From Puffinus mauretanicus (lineage: Eukaryota > Chordata > Aves > Procellariiformes > Procellariidae): a stretch of 64,000 nucleotides of DNA. This document shows, in pieces, positions 1 to 64,000 of this stretch (position 1 is the stretch's first letter; each line of letters opens with the position of its first letter). Under the pieces are notes generated by a model, which saw only the letters and a program-made list of their open reading frames with translations, made no database searches and had not been told where the DNA came from. The position numbers were made by a program, and so were the translations under genes. The DNA lies in contig JAJKFH010001094.1 in NCBI GenBank assembly GCA_023333565.1, positions 3,720,001-3,784,000 on the forward strand, given 5' to 3'.

Positions 1-1234
1 GTTTTATGCTTTATGTACTCCAAAGGCAACTTGCCAGTCACATTTAGCTTCTCGGTTTTCATTTATATCCAGTTGGAAGACCTGGCATTTGGCCGTACCA
101 CTGAAAATGGGTTGGCACCATTTGCTTAGATGCAGAGCTAAGCATTTAAAATATTGGAGTAGGGGCAAATTCTTCCTGAAGTAGTTGCCAAGTACTACAA
201 TTTGTGCAGTGAGAAAGGAGCGGTTATTAGCCCAGTAGAATGGCAATTGGAATTCCTAATGCATCTTGTCCTGATACAGGGTGTCCTCACACTGATTTTG
301 TAGCAGTGCTCCTCTGTTGGCTTCACTGTGGCCATATTCTGGAGGAACACAAGTGAGAGAGAGACGGGTTCCCCTCAGCTTGCACAAGTCCCCAAAAAGT
401 TACCCAGCAAGTAATGTCTTGCTGAAGACAGATTGCTAGACCTCATTGTATGGCCTTTAATATCCTCATACCTAAGTGTTTTCCCACCTTTTAATGTATC
501 TGCCTTCCTGACATGATTCCCTTCACTAGATACTGCGTTTAGGACAGTGGCATTCTTTAAGTGCCTCAGTTAAGTAGTAGTGATAAATTTCCATCTTACT
601 ACTCTTTTTATCAGCTATTTGCATTATGTTCTTTTTTCAATGTATACAATTCAACTTCTATTTCTGGTTATGCAAGTTAGGCAACCCCCTTTTGCGATGA
701 TGTAGCCCTTTTCTGTCCTGTCATCTACATAGATATACCTTCCTCATGTTATTTCCAATGTTAAATTTTGCTTCAGCGACGCTGAGTGAACATGTTGCAG
801 TGTTGTGGGCTTTTTTCTTTTTTCAAATTAACGTTGCTGTAAAAAAACTTGAAATAAATGCAGTTATGCTAGTACAAGAGACTGTATGATATTACAGGGA
901 TTTTATTTTCATTGAACCAGAGAACTCCATCACTGCAATAGCTTTATTAATTTGCATTTACTTCTGGGTTCTGGTGCCTTCACTGCAGCATCGAAGAGGT
1001 GAGATAGCTGTGGATAATGGTGTCCCTCCATTTGGAAGCACAGAATTACCTGCCTTTTTTAAGTTGGCTGAAGTATAAAGCTATAATTTTCATGCAGGCT
1101 TTCTGTCCTTTAGTCAGTCAGCGTCATAGACTATTCTGAAGGTCAGAGAAGTAAAGATGAGAAACCTTTTTACTGACTGATATGGTACTGATGGTCAGTT
1201 TTGATCCTTCTTTCCCTTTCCTCTGATGTTGTAG
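1..1234 (+). other. HECW1 intron (3' part)
   Basis: This is AT-rich, non-repetitive intron sequence leading to the acceptor TTGTAG at 1229-1234. I searched it for WW-domain coding sequence, which should be the next exon upstream, and saw none. The short minus-strand open frame at 4-246 has no recognisable content. Confidence 0.6.
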
Positions 1235-52417
<51,183 letters not shown>

Positions 52418-52737
52418 GGGGGTTCAGGCACTTCTGGTGTTTTTTTGGCTGATGATGTCACCTTTCCTGTCCACCATCATTTGATCTTGGTTTCCCATGT
52501 TTTTATTTTTGAAAACAAAACAAACAAACAAAAAAATCAAGATTGACAAAAGCTGTGCATGAAGAACTGCCGCCCTCTAAGATCTAACCTTCATGCTTTC
52601 ATCCTCTGTTTCCAATGGACTGCTAGTCTGTATGCAATAGAAAAACAACTGTCTCAAGGTTTCTGTATATCTCTACATACCTCCATTAATAACAATGAAA
52701 ATACAAATGCAAGTTACACTACACTTGACCAAATGTT

Positions 52738-52743
52738 AATAAA
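52738..52743 (+). terminator. Proximal poly(A) signal AATAAA
   Basis: A canonical hexamer 320 bases after the HECW1 stop codon. The downstream sequence is A-rich, with only a weak GT/T-rich element. Confidence 0.45.
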
Positions 52744-55700
52744 TGTTTACTTCCACCTTCGTTGATTAAAAAATAAAAAAAACTCATCAAGCATTCCAAG
52801 CTTTTATATGCCCACATCTTCTAAGTCAATTCACAGCCCATCTTACTCCTTAACCGTTGAATACAGTACTAGGAGCTGGTCAAATATATCTTCATCCATC
52901 CTTGTTTTCCCTGTATGTATTGTCCATCTGAGAGACACCTATGAGCAAAACTGAAATTTTTATATACGAACTCATGATCCACATCAGTTGCATCAGCTGG
53001 AACTGGCCCAGATACATGGTGCAGATAAGACCTTCAAAAACTAAAAAACCAACCTGTAACGCAATGCAAAGCATAACAGCGATTGTTATGATTGTTACTT
53101 GCCAGTACTGGAGAGAACTTGCACTTCAGAGATATTGGGAGGGGCATCTCCATTGCAATGTTTACCACACAAGAAGCACAAGGTTGTGCACACTCAAGAA
53201 GGCTGTCTTACGTAGCATAAAGGACAAGGCTCCCTTACCTTAGTATTGTATATGACAAGGAAAAGGGGAAATAAGAAGAATGTTCTACTCTTATGAATAC
53301 CCTTGGGTTCTGTTTACCAGATCTTTGTTTTCTGATGTTTAAAATGCTCTTTTCCAAATGAGAAGTCTAGACAATCCCATCCCCTGTATCAGAAGCCATT
53401 TATTTTCTGTCAGGCTGGGCTAATCTGTGGTTGCTGGGGGCGGTTTTCAGTTCTGTTGTTTTTCTTTTCTTGTTCAGTGAAAATCTCCATAACCTCAAGA
53501 GTGGTTGTAGACAGAAGGTTTTAGTCTAGGGTCTATTAAATGAGAAGCTGCAGTGAATGAGGGTGCTTGTCAGGGATGAAGGGGATTGTAAGTCTCTTTG
53601 GGTTAAGAATTTGTTGTACTTCCTCTTGGAGTAAGCCCAAAGGCCCTCCAGTCATGTTAGGTACCACTAAACTAAAGATCTAGCTCTTGTTACTGCAGAC
53701 ATAACCCTCTTCGGTTTGGTGTACTTTGCATTCCAAATCTGAAGCCAGGGAATGAAAGGAAAAGAGCAGTAGGCTTGTCTTCGGATGGATTTTGCTGAGG
53801 CTGTTACAATCAACCACACTGCTCTGATTGTTTCCTATTTATTAATCTTCGCTGCCCTTGTTTTCCAAGATCAGATTGAAAGTGTTTGTCTTAACTGGGA
53901 AAAGGAAATGCGAAGTATCTTTACTTCTGACACTAAATATGTTAAAGGATACATGAAATACGAAATGAGAGACTTGTGAAGGGTGAGTGAAGGTAAGTGA
54001 GAAGGTAACATCATAGTGTCTAGCAGCTCACATGAAATACCACACCCCCTTGAGGGCTTGTTACTGGTAGTTTTGCTTCAGAAAAATGGAAAATCAGGAG
54101 ATCAGTTCAATGTCTGACACATCTAATTCCCGTAAATTTTCTTCTCCAGAGAAAAGGATTGGACCCTGCTTTCCCACGTATTTTTATGGTGGCTATACAG
54201 AAACTCATCACACTTGAAAAACTGCATTCTGAGAGATCATTTTCCTGTTTTGATTCTTAGGTCAATAGGTATTTGAAAGCTGATGGACCCAAAAACATGT
54301 TTCTAAGTAGAAATAGTGGCTTTTGCTAATAATATATAAAATATTTGGGATATTTATATTGCCCCATTCATTCAATTTCTGTGACATTTCAGCCACTTTT
54401 ATAGTAATTAACTGTATGGCTTTTACTGAGAATCTCTTTTATAGTACATGTTGTTATTCTTATCGAGTACTCATATCACAGTTGCATACAATGGCTGCAG
54501 CTACAGGCCAGCTTCATTGTACCAGACACCGAAAATGATGCTTAGTATTTCCATAAACAAGTGCTCAGGCGTCTATTCCACATGACCAGCCCCACTGCAC
54601 AGTAGAGACGGAAATCTTCACTTTTTTCTGAGAACGTCTGTCATGTGCACATGAATTACATCAGAGCGAGTCACACCAGGAGAGACTGAACAACGAAATC
54701 TTCCAATGTATGTAATTTCTGCCTCTTCACCACTGGGCCTCAAAATCCAGTGATTCCTCTATGGTTCCTATTTTATTCCTGGTGATGTTGCAAAGTTACC
54801 TGCACTATGTCAAATGTTGGATGTCTTCTAACAATAGAAGAAAAGAAAGAGAAGTATCCAACTGGTTGGTCCATGTTTGGCCAAGGAAAATAGTGCATCA
54901 AGAGCTGTCTCATTAACATAGTAAAAAAGTAAAAAAAAAAAAAAAATCCAATCCTTACAATACTTTATATTTAATTTTTTTAAAGTATTTAAAAAACTAT
55001 ATTTTATTAAGAAAAAGTGAAACTATTTTTTGTAGCAAAAGATGTTTGTATTTCAGAGACAGCATCAAACCCCACTGATTGAAACAGGGAAGGCTTTTTC
55101 CTGAAATTCTTCTTCACGACATGTTCTGGCACTCGCCACACACTAAGCTAGATCAGGTGTTACGCATCTCCATGTTTGGCAGATGCTATCTCAAACACCT
55201 TGTGTGTTCCTGCTCTGGGAAACATACAGCATGGCCAGCTACTTCCCATCAAACTCCTTGGTCCAAGCTGTCTTTCAAGCGCACAGCCTAGTATTTTTAT
55301 AAGGTTGCTTTCTTAGGTGGCTGTGATGACATCAAAGTAACAATGGCGTGCAGATTTCCTTGCAAGTTTTTTTGGATCTAAAGCCAGGAGTAGAGGAAGA
55401 CAGTTGACTATTTTCATAAAACAAAGAGAAAGAAAATGCCATACTCTGCTTTTCTTGCATTCTATCATTCCAGTCCTATCCCTCTCTCTTCCCAAATGTC
55501 CTACCCCAATAGGTTTTCAAACACTGACATCATCTCTAGGATATCCGGATCGACGCTTCACGGTGCTTTTCTCCATTCATTGCATCATACCATGGGCTGA
55601 ATCCGGTCCCAGTCTGGAGTGAAGGGGAAGCCATGCATCTAAGTGGCACCGCAATGCTAGAGTAAGTGAGGCAGTGAATGGTGCTAACAGGAGAGAGGGA

Positions 55701-57461
55701 GGAACCCATCTCCTGTGCCCTGTTATTTAACCTGCCCATTATGCAATTAATTGACTTCGTTGTTGTAGTTACGCATATGCAAGGCATATACCCTTCCTTG
55801 TTCACCTTTTGATTCAAATGCTGTTACTCACTCATATAATCATCTGTGCTCTCCCCAGGTCTGCATTTTCATTTGTAAAACACTGACTGTTAATTACAGA
55901 ATTTCTGGTTTCATTGTTTTCCCACAGGAAAGACTAGAAGATATTCCATAGGGCAGATTTACAGTGAAGCAATCTATTCAGCTCCTTCACCTCAGTTCCC
56001 TTTAAACATGGTGGTGGCTAGATTAAGATATGACATCAACATCAATAGATTTTAAAATGCAACTGAGAAATGGAATAGGCAATCTGACAGCTTTTGTGAG
56101 TTGCAGTTTTCAATAGGAGCAATGAATATTGGTAATTTGTACGTTTGGTTTCAGAGGGCCCATATCTTTCTCAAAATAACTGTGGTGATGGTATTAATGG
56201 TAGAGGGAGGGAAAGGGATATTTCTGTTTATGAAATCCTGTTGCCATACTAGCGTTAAGCTGAAGATATGAGAATGAAAATAGGTATTTTAAATCATCAG
56301 TAGGTCTTCCACCTTGAAGTAGTCTTACCGACTGTTTAACCACGTAAACTATGCAGGATTTGATCCAGTACAAACAACCGTACCTTACTGTTAATTTCAT
56401 CAGGTCTAAATCTTACAAATGCTGTCACTTCAGTCTGCAGTTACATGAGTGTTCGGTTTCAGTCATGTGGCTGTGCATATTCAGAACTTGACTTTTATAT
56501 TCTAGGGAGATCCGTGGCTATCACAAGGCAAGAAGTGAGAGATCCAAACTACATCTAACATCTAATGGAGAAATTACGAGTTTTGTACAGATCTGACACA
56601 GAGGAGTTTTTTCACCCTGTTTGCTCAAGTGCCCGTGAACTTTTCAATGAACTGTAGCTAAGGTTTGAGTTCGTAGCCTAGTCTGAGAGACAGCCTGTGG
56701 GGCGGGGGGGTGTTTGTTGGGTTTGTGTTTTGTTGTTCTAGTTTCACTGTAACAAATAGTTGATATACCTCTAGCTGAAAACAGTAGGATACTGAATTTG
56801 GACATGAAAATCGAGTAAGAAATAAGCTAAAATACACACGCACGGAGGATGACTTAAACTCATCCTTTGCTATTAATCTTGTGACAGTCCATGGAATTCC
56901 AGAAGGATGAATTTGACTGGAGATTTGTTTAATTTCTGTTGAAATAATAATTATTTGCCCTGTCTCCATAGCAATATTAATAGGGCTTCCCAGTCAAGAT
57001 TAAACACTTTCAGTCAAATGCAGACCAACAGATCTTTCTACAACAAACGCGGTGCTTTTTTATTATTATTCTTGCTGTACCTCAGTGTTCGTTATTAAAA
57101 GAAAAAAAATGACTGCAATATACTAAATCTGGGATAGGTTTTCCAGTTATCACAAGGTCCAAAAGATTGGATTGTTACTTTCTCTCTAGTGAGTCATGTA
57201 GTTCCTTTGTTCTAGTAGAAAAACAGATGCCTGTAGATAGTAGATACTAGGTATAGTAAATATTGTACCATTAGCCAAATTCCCTGCAGCTTCCGATTTA
57301 TCTAACAGAAATGTCTGTTATGGTTTTTGTTAAAGACTACATAAAGTCAATGGCAGGAAAGGTCCTCATTATTGGACTGATTTTGCTTATATTGACAGAA
57401 AAATGTCACATGATACTCAGGCTGTGCTTTCTATTCAACCATATCACTATAGAGGAATGTC

Positions 57462-57467
57462 AATAAA
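57462..57467 (+). terminator. Distal poly(A) signal AATAAA
   Basis: A canonical hexamer followed within 20-50 bases by TTTGTTATGG and TGTGTGGACTGTCTGTT, a good GT-rich downstream element. It is the likely 3' end of the long HECW1 transcript. Confidence 0.5.
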
Positions 57468-57485
57468 ATCACTTTGTTATGGCAT

Positions 57486-60400
57486 TGTGTGGACTGTCTG
57501 TTACAAATAACTTCTTTCATAGAGGATGTATTTTACTAGAATGGGTGGAAACTGGCGCTTGTGAAAGTCCACTGATTTAAGGAATTGCTCTTCCAGGGTC
57601 TTATTCTTTCTGACCATTGCATTCAGGCCTTTCCACTGCTTTTGTTCAATTTCTCAGGGTACAGGTCTAAAACTTGAGGTTCTCCACACTAGAGTGCATA
57701 ACCAAAGCCCCCATGCTTTCCTAGACTACCCTAAGACCAGCCCTGCCTTGAAAGCATGTGAGCTTATTCCTCGCTATAGAAAATGTCAGGACAAAAGAGA
57801 TGTATATACTACTTATGCATACCTCGCTTCTAGGTATAATTACTGCATTATAGGTATGAAATGCAAGTGCAAAGATGATTTCTTAATAGCATATGCTGGG
57901 TCGGCATTAAGTGTTGACAACAAATAAATAGCAAGATGCTCTGGCATTCTCAGTATGTCACACCCATTTTTCTACTGCTCGTCACTGTAATATCTCAGGC
58001 ATGTTTCATTAGCACATTCCAGGATAGATTAACACACCTCAGAAACACAGTCAGCAGACACCTTGCTGACCATACCTGTTTTCTTACATAAATGGCACCT
58101 CATGAGGGATCATGGTACAATATGAAGGATGGGCAGTTTTTATAAGGAAAAATATAAACCCATGGAAGACACTCCAACAGAAATGGTAAGCATGTCTTGC
58201 ACAAGACAAATCAGTAGCCAATGTGAAACTGTGACTGTGACAACTCTTAAGATACCTTCTGCAGTCGGCACTGCATTTCAACGTGTGGAGGAGCACAGGT
58301 CTACAAGCCCGAGGCCAGCGCTGGCTCTCCTGTGGCAGGGATGTTGGTGGTGGCAAGAGTAACACCCACCCATGCACGTGCTCAAGAAATCCGGGTCTCA
58401 CAGCGCCGCCTTTATTCAAAACTTGTTTTTGTGATTGTGCATGTGTGTGAGGAGGAAGTGGGGGAGAGGGTATTTGTGATACTAAGCTACCTTTCTCTGA
58501 ATTTTTCACATATAAAGGAAGGAATAACCAGTATTTTCTAAAAAACAGTGATATGAGCTGCTGATCATCAGGGTACAATCAGAGGTATCAGTTTCTGCAG
58601 CAGTGATCCGTTTATGTGGCTGGAACTACGCCTTTTACCAGAATCCATTCTATGATATATGTTACTGAATTCCTGTTAAAATACAGCGGCAGTCCACCTG
58701 AAGCCTCCATACGTACATCAGATGTCTTTCTTGGCATGCTAACAAAACTCCATAATCCTATAGGGTATTACAAATCAATAATAATTCCTTCCCACCCTGT
58801 GGTAGCAAAGTCATAGTTTTTTTGCTACAATTGACAATAAATCCACTTGTGGCCTGACGTTCATTCTTGTATAAGAGGCCAGACTGGACAATAGCTGTCA
58901 TTTCTGGAGAACAACGGAGAACAAAGACACAAAAGATCCACTGTGTCTTCTCTAATCATAAATCCTCCTTGAGCTGCAAAGCCACGCTCTTTTATTATTT
59001 TTTAATTTAATTCTGATAACCTTCAAAATCAATTTTGCCTGAAAATACCTTTCATGAATCTATCAAAATGAAGAGTGTGTGGCTTTGTTTAGTTCCTACC
59101 CTCTTGGAATTAAGTTTTGAAGAAAAAAAATGATACATTATTCTGTCTGAAACACAAGCCCTGATTCTTATTTATATTAGGCTTTGGTGTAAAGCACATT
59201 TATATTGTTTTAACTCTAGTGTAAATGAAGCTCATCCCCATAGTGCTATGTTACAGTTCTTTGAGGTTGAATAGAACAGAAGCCGCTGGAGAACACAAAG
59301 ACTGCAACTAATGAAGTTTCTTCCTGAATTGTTGGCATGTAGGATTTCATATAATTAACTCCTATGGTATAAGAAGATAGTGGAGCTGCATGGGAAAGTT
59401 TTCTGTGTCAATGATAAACAATAGTAATACTAAGGTCACTTGCCTTTCCTTATGTGAAGAGTAATACACTTTAGGGACATACCTTCACCCTTTAAATTTT
59501 TCAGTATGAAAATAAAAGACTGGTTTGGATTATTTTCTTTCCCAGTTACAAAACTAATCAGTTGTAAGAAAAAAAATGCTGTAAATACTCTGCAGTGTGA
59601 CACTGAAAATCTGTTCAGTCAGTTTCAAAACAGACCACAGACACTTGAAGAACTATTGTTGGGTGTGATTTCCTAATGCTGGTTTTCCAGAATCAAAACA
59701 GCATACAAAAATAAATTGGACATGCTCCTATTTTTGTGTTTTCAGCACTTAACATGCTTCAGTCTGTAGACAAAGCAGTATAGGTATCTAACCAGCGTGC
59801 CACGTAGAGTCATCGTATTTAGATAACAGCTTGTCAGGAATGCAGCTGGGGCAGCACTGGAATCTGCTTAGGAACTTTGTTACAAGCTGTGATTTGACTT
59901 CAGTACCTTTTAGGTATGTCTTAGTATTTAAATCCTATCAGTGACTTTTTAAGAATGACTGAAATTAGTAATACAGATGACTATATAAGATTATACTTAC
60001 AATGTGTGAGGATATGTTTACTGACAGCTTTGGCATCTTTGGCAATTGAATATAAACTTCCCTGCTTTTGGCATGTAAGTTAACAGCTTTAGCGATTCGT
60101 GCGTTGATCAATAGAACTGGGACCTTAGCGTTTAACCCCTACTGCTATGGTATGTAAAGCACACTACACAGCTTTTGAACATCGTAATTGTGCTTCAACT
60201 ACATATTTCAGTCCTCCTAATGTACAAACCAAAACAGGTAATCTTTATGCTCTGGACACAGACATAAAATAAGTAGCAATGCAGCATGGATTTTGTAAAG
60301 TGTAGTCCACCTAATTTGTGAAAGATGAATCAGTCTTTGGGACCACCTTGGCACTGCAGAGAAGCTGTTAAAGTGATCTGAGGAGCACCCAAAAGAATGC

Positions 60401-63300
60401 GTGGGGACCCATATGATGTGTTTTCCAACTCATAAATTAATGTTATTACAATATATGTAAAACATATTCAAATGCAAATTTCTGCAAAATATGGACCTGT
60501 GAAAGTATATGGAAAGGTTACTCTTAGATTCTCCGAGCACAAGTTTATTCATCTGTCCTGGAAATGACGAAATCAAACACTGGGCAAAAAAGAGACATAC
60601 ATATTATTGCCACGAGCAGCAATTTATATTAAATCTCTCACAAATATAAAAATAATTCAACGAAGCTGGCACTAATGATGCCTAGTGCTGCCACTTAGTG
60701 GAGCTGTGCTTTCCTGCCTTACATTGGAAAAGTATTGTTGTAGCTAGTAAGAATCCTCAGTTTGTACAAAAGTGTAACATGGGACTGCTTCTCAGTGGTG
60801 CTGGGTACTTGGAGCTCTTGTGTAAGTGCCTTTACGTGGTGACAAGAAGCATTTGAGGAATACAGGAGTGAAGCACTTCAGGTGAGGAACGTGTACTCTT
60901 CTTTTCCTGCTGCCTCATATATAAATCACATCAAGAAATAAGTAGCTCATCAATGCAAAAAAGATAGCTTCACATGGAACTTAAGCAGCCTGCAGAAATT
61001 CCAGCCACGGAAGATCATGTTTTTGTACCATTATGGAAGTTGAAAGGATGAATTTAGCACCTGAAAAACAATCTTAAGTTATGTGTGCTGAGCTACAGAT
61101 GGTTAGATTTCGTATTTCTGCAATAAATGGACGATGATGACGATGATTATTTAACTCTTCCATCATGTACAAGTAGCCTGACTACATTCATATTGTGAAG
61201 AGGAATGCTAGATCAAGCTAGAGTCAGGCTGATACAACTGAGCAAAGCTTATGTCCCTATGCAACAAGTTTGATCCACCTCTTCAGGCAGAACTGAAATC
61301 GCTCTTTCACTCCAGTGCATGCAGACATAAATTGAAAAGGACATTCTTTTAAACAGAGTACCTGTGGTAGTGTCTTCCACCTCACTTCCTGCTTCTTAGC
61401 TTGCAGGCCAAACACAGCTCATGAGAATGAACTCCTTGGATGCTACTGGCAGAAAAGAAAAAAAAAAATATTGAAATATAAACCAGCCGATGTTATCTGT
61501 ACAAGCAGAAATCAATCATGTTTGTTATGCCACCTGAGTGCAATTGAGCATACAACAGCTAATAATATTTCAGTGATTGAAGCCAAATATCCAAACAACA
61601 GAAAAAAAGCATATATATTTTTTCAGTAGGTAACGTATAAAAGTAACCAGCCTAGATATGTCTGTTAGCTTATCTGAAAATAAATCATATGTTCATATCC
61701 GCATATATTTCTCCCTGTGTGGATAGCACATATAAGCTTATGCTGCAGTATTTAAGACTAAGATCAGTGCTGATTTAGTACACGGGGGAGTCATAAAACT
61801 TATGTTTATTCTTTCTACAGGGAAAATTTAAATTAATACAGCATGTATCAGCTCCATAATATTCTGGTACAACAGAGCAAATCATAGTCTGTGCTACGGC
61901 TAGTGCATAGTAAAGTGGGAAAAGTTTTTATTTCGGTCAGTTTTCAAGACAGTAAAGCACGTTTTTTCTTTTTGCCATTGTTTTCCTATTCTGTGGATAA
62001 TTCTTTTTAAGAATGCATCAAATGCATCAAATCCATCTCCTGTTATATTAAGACACTGAACTTCTGATGTCTTTGGTGGTATTTTCTACCCTATGGAAGA
62101 AAAATAGATAAACTTACATACTATATGGAGTAAAAGTCCTTCCAGACAGTAAGAAGTGATATACTCAAAAAGTCTCTATAAGTTAGATAAAAATATATCT
62201 TAAATTTATCTGAATAAAACAACCATATATGGAAAAAAAATGTAAGCTCATATTTTGTTTTATACAGAACCAACTGCTAGATTATTAAAGGCATTTAAGA
62301 ATCTAAAACTTACAATTTATTTTAAAATATGGCCAGAGAACCTTAAATATCCCAAAGTATTTTGAGGAAGGTCTTTTCATATTCCAGAATCAGTAATTGC
62401 ACTCCTTTCCATAATTTTTTTGCAGGTTTCCCCCCCGTGATTGTGAAAGTAAGTGAAGTAGAAAATATCACAAGAATTAGGTATCTGAAACCTTCATGTA
62501 GGATTAACATACTTTTAAGATACGATCTATTTTTCAGGCAACAACCTTTTCTCTATAGTAAATGCCTCTGATACGTACTTTCAAATGTAACAATTTCTTA
62601 ACCCTTGTTAAATCCAAATTTTATTTTTCGACAGTAACAGTCTGGCTCTGCTACAGCATAAACAATGCTCTGAGTGGAAAGCACATTGATACTGTAAGTC
62701 TTGAACTCTCCATTATTCTATATACTCATTCTGGAATTTATTCCTAAACTATTTATTTCTGCAAATCGGATTTGGTGTTGAGTGAACGAGAGAATTCCAG
62801 AAAAGTACCTTGTCAGCAATTGTATTCCCATCCCTGATCAATGACCGGTGTTTGGGCTGAATCCTTTCCTGTATGTTGGCCTGTTTCCTCATTAGTCTCT
62901 TCTCCCTCGTGCTCTGGATATTGGCAGGCAATGGCAGAAATATTCTGTGCTCTTAATGGAGACAAATGCCGCAGCACTGCCTCGATAAATGGCTGCCACG
63001 CAGAACAGGTCTCCTAAACACGTACATTAAGTGAGCTGGACAGTGAAGACCTTGTGAAGTGAGAGGAGTACAGCCATTTCTCAGTCCATGAAACAATTTC
63101 CACCGGCCCGGACAAACGGATGTCTGGGAGGCAGTTCCCACACACCTCATAAAACCATTTGGAACTCGGGCATGCATGGAGGAGAGGAGCCAAGTACGCC
63201 CCAGCTGTGGGAAAGGCTTAATTGGAGCTTGCACCTTAAACACCACAGAGGCCAACGTTTCATTAAATGGGCTCAGGTGTACTTGTCCCCTTCAGAGCTG
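57486..63300. other. HECW1-STK17A intergenic region
   Basis: About 5.8 kb of AT-rich, unique-looking sequence. The longest open frame (minus strand, 58084-58578) shows no domain. One CTCF-like motif with a single mismatch lies at 60688-60701 on the minus strand. No gene was recognised. Confidence 0.6.
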
Positions 63301-63654
63301 CCGCTGCTCCTTTTGTCCTCGCCTTCCTTCAGCCTTGCGTCCCAGTGTCCCCACCACGGGCCTGAGCGCTGTTTCCCCGCAAGGCCATGCCCTCCAGGAC
63401 CAGCTCTTGCGGTTTCACCTCAGGCTTCGCCCTTCTGACGTACCGCTCCCGCAGGGCACCCCTGAGCGCCCAAAAAGTGAGTTCCTGCGTCGCGAAGGAA
63501 AGTCCGAACGGTGGTGCCTCGCCAACGCGGTCACTCAGAGACTCATCTCAGCTTTATGAGTATTTAAATCTCGTCACTTTGCGGGAGGCTCCGCCGCCAC
63601 GGCGCCCGCCGCCCGCCCTCTGTCACCCACGTCCCCCCCCGCTCCCCAGGGCCG

Positions 63655-63668
63655 CCAGCAGGTGGCGC
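63655..63668 (+). promoter_or_regulatory. CTCF binding motif
   Basis: CCAGCAGGTGGCGC fits all 14 positions of the CTCF core consensus CCASYAGRKGGCRS. It lies in the CpG island about 280 bases upstream of the STK17A start codon, in plus orientation. Confidence 0.75.
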
Positions 63669-63946
63669 TGCCCAACCGTCCCCTCAGGCGCCGCGCGGCG
63701 CCCCGCCCCTCATTCCCCTCCCCCGCCCTCCCTTCCACCAAGGTGAGGCGTTAAAGGGCGGGGCCCCGCGGCTCCGCCCCGCCCCTCCGTCCCTTCGGCG
63801 CGGCGCGTGCTGCCCACCGCCCTCCTCGAGTCAGCGGCAGCGGCTGGCAGCTCACCCCGGAGCCTGAGGGGAGCCCGGCCCGGCGGAGAGGCAGACCGAG
63901 AGGGGAAGGAGAAGGCGGCCCTCTGCTGAGGGAGAAACCCCGCGCC

Positions 63947-64000
63947 ATGAGTCCCGAGGAGAAGCCGCCACCCAGCCGCTCCCGCGGTGACCGGCCGCCG
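63947..64000 (+). CDS. STK17A: Start of DAP-kinase-family Ser/Thr kinase (18 codons, cut by window end)
   Basis: The ATG at 63947 has G at -3 and begins MSPEEKPPPSRSRGDRPP. Human STK17A (DRAK1), a pro-apoptotic nuclear serine/threonine kinase, starts MIPLEKP and continues Gly/Ser/Pro-rich, so five of the first seven residues agree. In vertebrates STK17A lies directly downstream of HECW1 on the same strand, as here. The kinase domain would follow in later exons beyond the window. The 5' UTR lies in the CpG island, and I saw no in-frame stop close upstream. STK17B, the HECW2 neighbour, has a different N-terminus. Confidence 0.78.
   Translation, partial: MSPEEKPPPSRSRGDRPP

Larger units (their letters stand above)
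52418..57485 (+). other. HECW1: Probable HECW1 3' UTR
   Basis: The stop codon is followed by sequence without further exons. A first AATAAA at 52738-52743 could give a short 3' UTR of about 350 bases. A second AATAAA at 57462-57467 has a GT-rich stretch directly after it (TGTGTGGACTGTCTGTT at 57487 onward). That is the stronger poly(A) site by context and would give a 5-kb UTR. Open frames inside are short and unrecognised. Confidence 0.5.
63300..64000 (+). promoter_or_regulatory. STK17A: CpG island promoter of STK17A
   Basis: Base composition changes sharply from AT-rich to very GC- and CpG-rich at about 63300 and stays so to the window end. GC boxes occur at 63699-63709 (GCCCCGCCCCT), 63756-63764 (GGGCGGGGC) and 63774-63785 (CCGCCCCGCCCC), 160-250 bases before the start codon. 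There is no clear TATA box; TTAAA at 63751 is a weak candidate. This is a typical housekeeping-type promoter. Confidence 0.85.

Noticed and set aside
58084..58578. 164-codon minus-strand open frame
   Set aside because: Low-complexity Pro-rich and Cys/His-rich parts without a known domain. It lies in gene-poor DNA with no promoter.

Overview
The window is vertebrate nuclear DNA, and almost certainly from a bird. It has GT-AG introns of up to 23 kb, sparse coding sequence, and avian-type LTR retrovirus sequences. I recognise the LTR family from non-galliform birds, so a non-chicken bird is likely; that part rests on recall and not on a search.

Layout: positions 1235-52417 on the plus strand hold the last 13 coding exons of a HECT-type E3 ubiquitin ligase of the HECW family. 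I identify it as HECW1 (NEDL1). The exons join in one frame to 528 residues plus a stop and include the complete C-terminal HECT domain with its catalytic cysteine. The N-terminal two thirds of the protein (C2 and WW domains) lie upstream of the window. A long 3' UTR probably follows, to about 57.5 kb. After roughly 6 kb of gene-poor DNA, a CpG island (about 63.3-64.0 kb) contains the first codons of a second plus-strand gene. These match the start of STK17A, a DAP-kinase-family serine/threonine kinase. The order HECW1-STK17A, same strand, is the known vertebrate order and is the main reason for choosing HECW1 over HECW2.

The 23.3-kb intron between 11594 and 34875 carries a decayed endogenous retrovirus on the minus strand (about 20.7-26.4 kb). 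Its parts are in an unusual order. In the viral sense direction they run: end of pol (connection region fused to an integrase core), one LTR, a tRNA-Lys-type primer site, gag, protease, and reverse transcriptase. Both outer ends fall in the same part of pol, so the element looks circularly permuted around a single LTR. All its reading frames are broken. A solo LTR of the same family, with a perfect 5-bp target duplication, lies at 36250-36844, also antisense to HECW1. An 85-bp LTR end fragment lies at 32425. Several old MIR-like SINE copies and other ancient amniote repeats are scattered through the introns.

No tRNA, rRNA, CRISPR array or prokaryotic operon was seen. Most open frames in the introns show no coding features and are left out.
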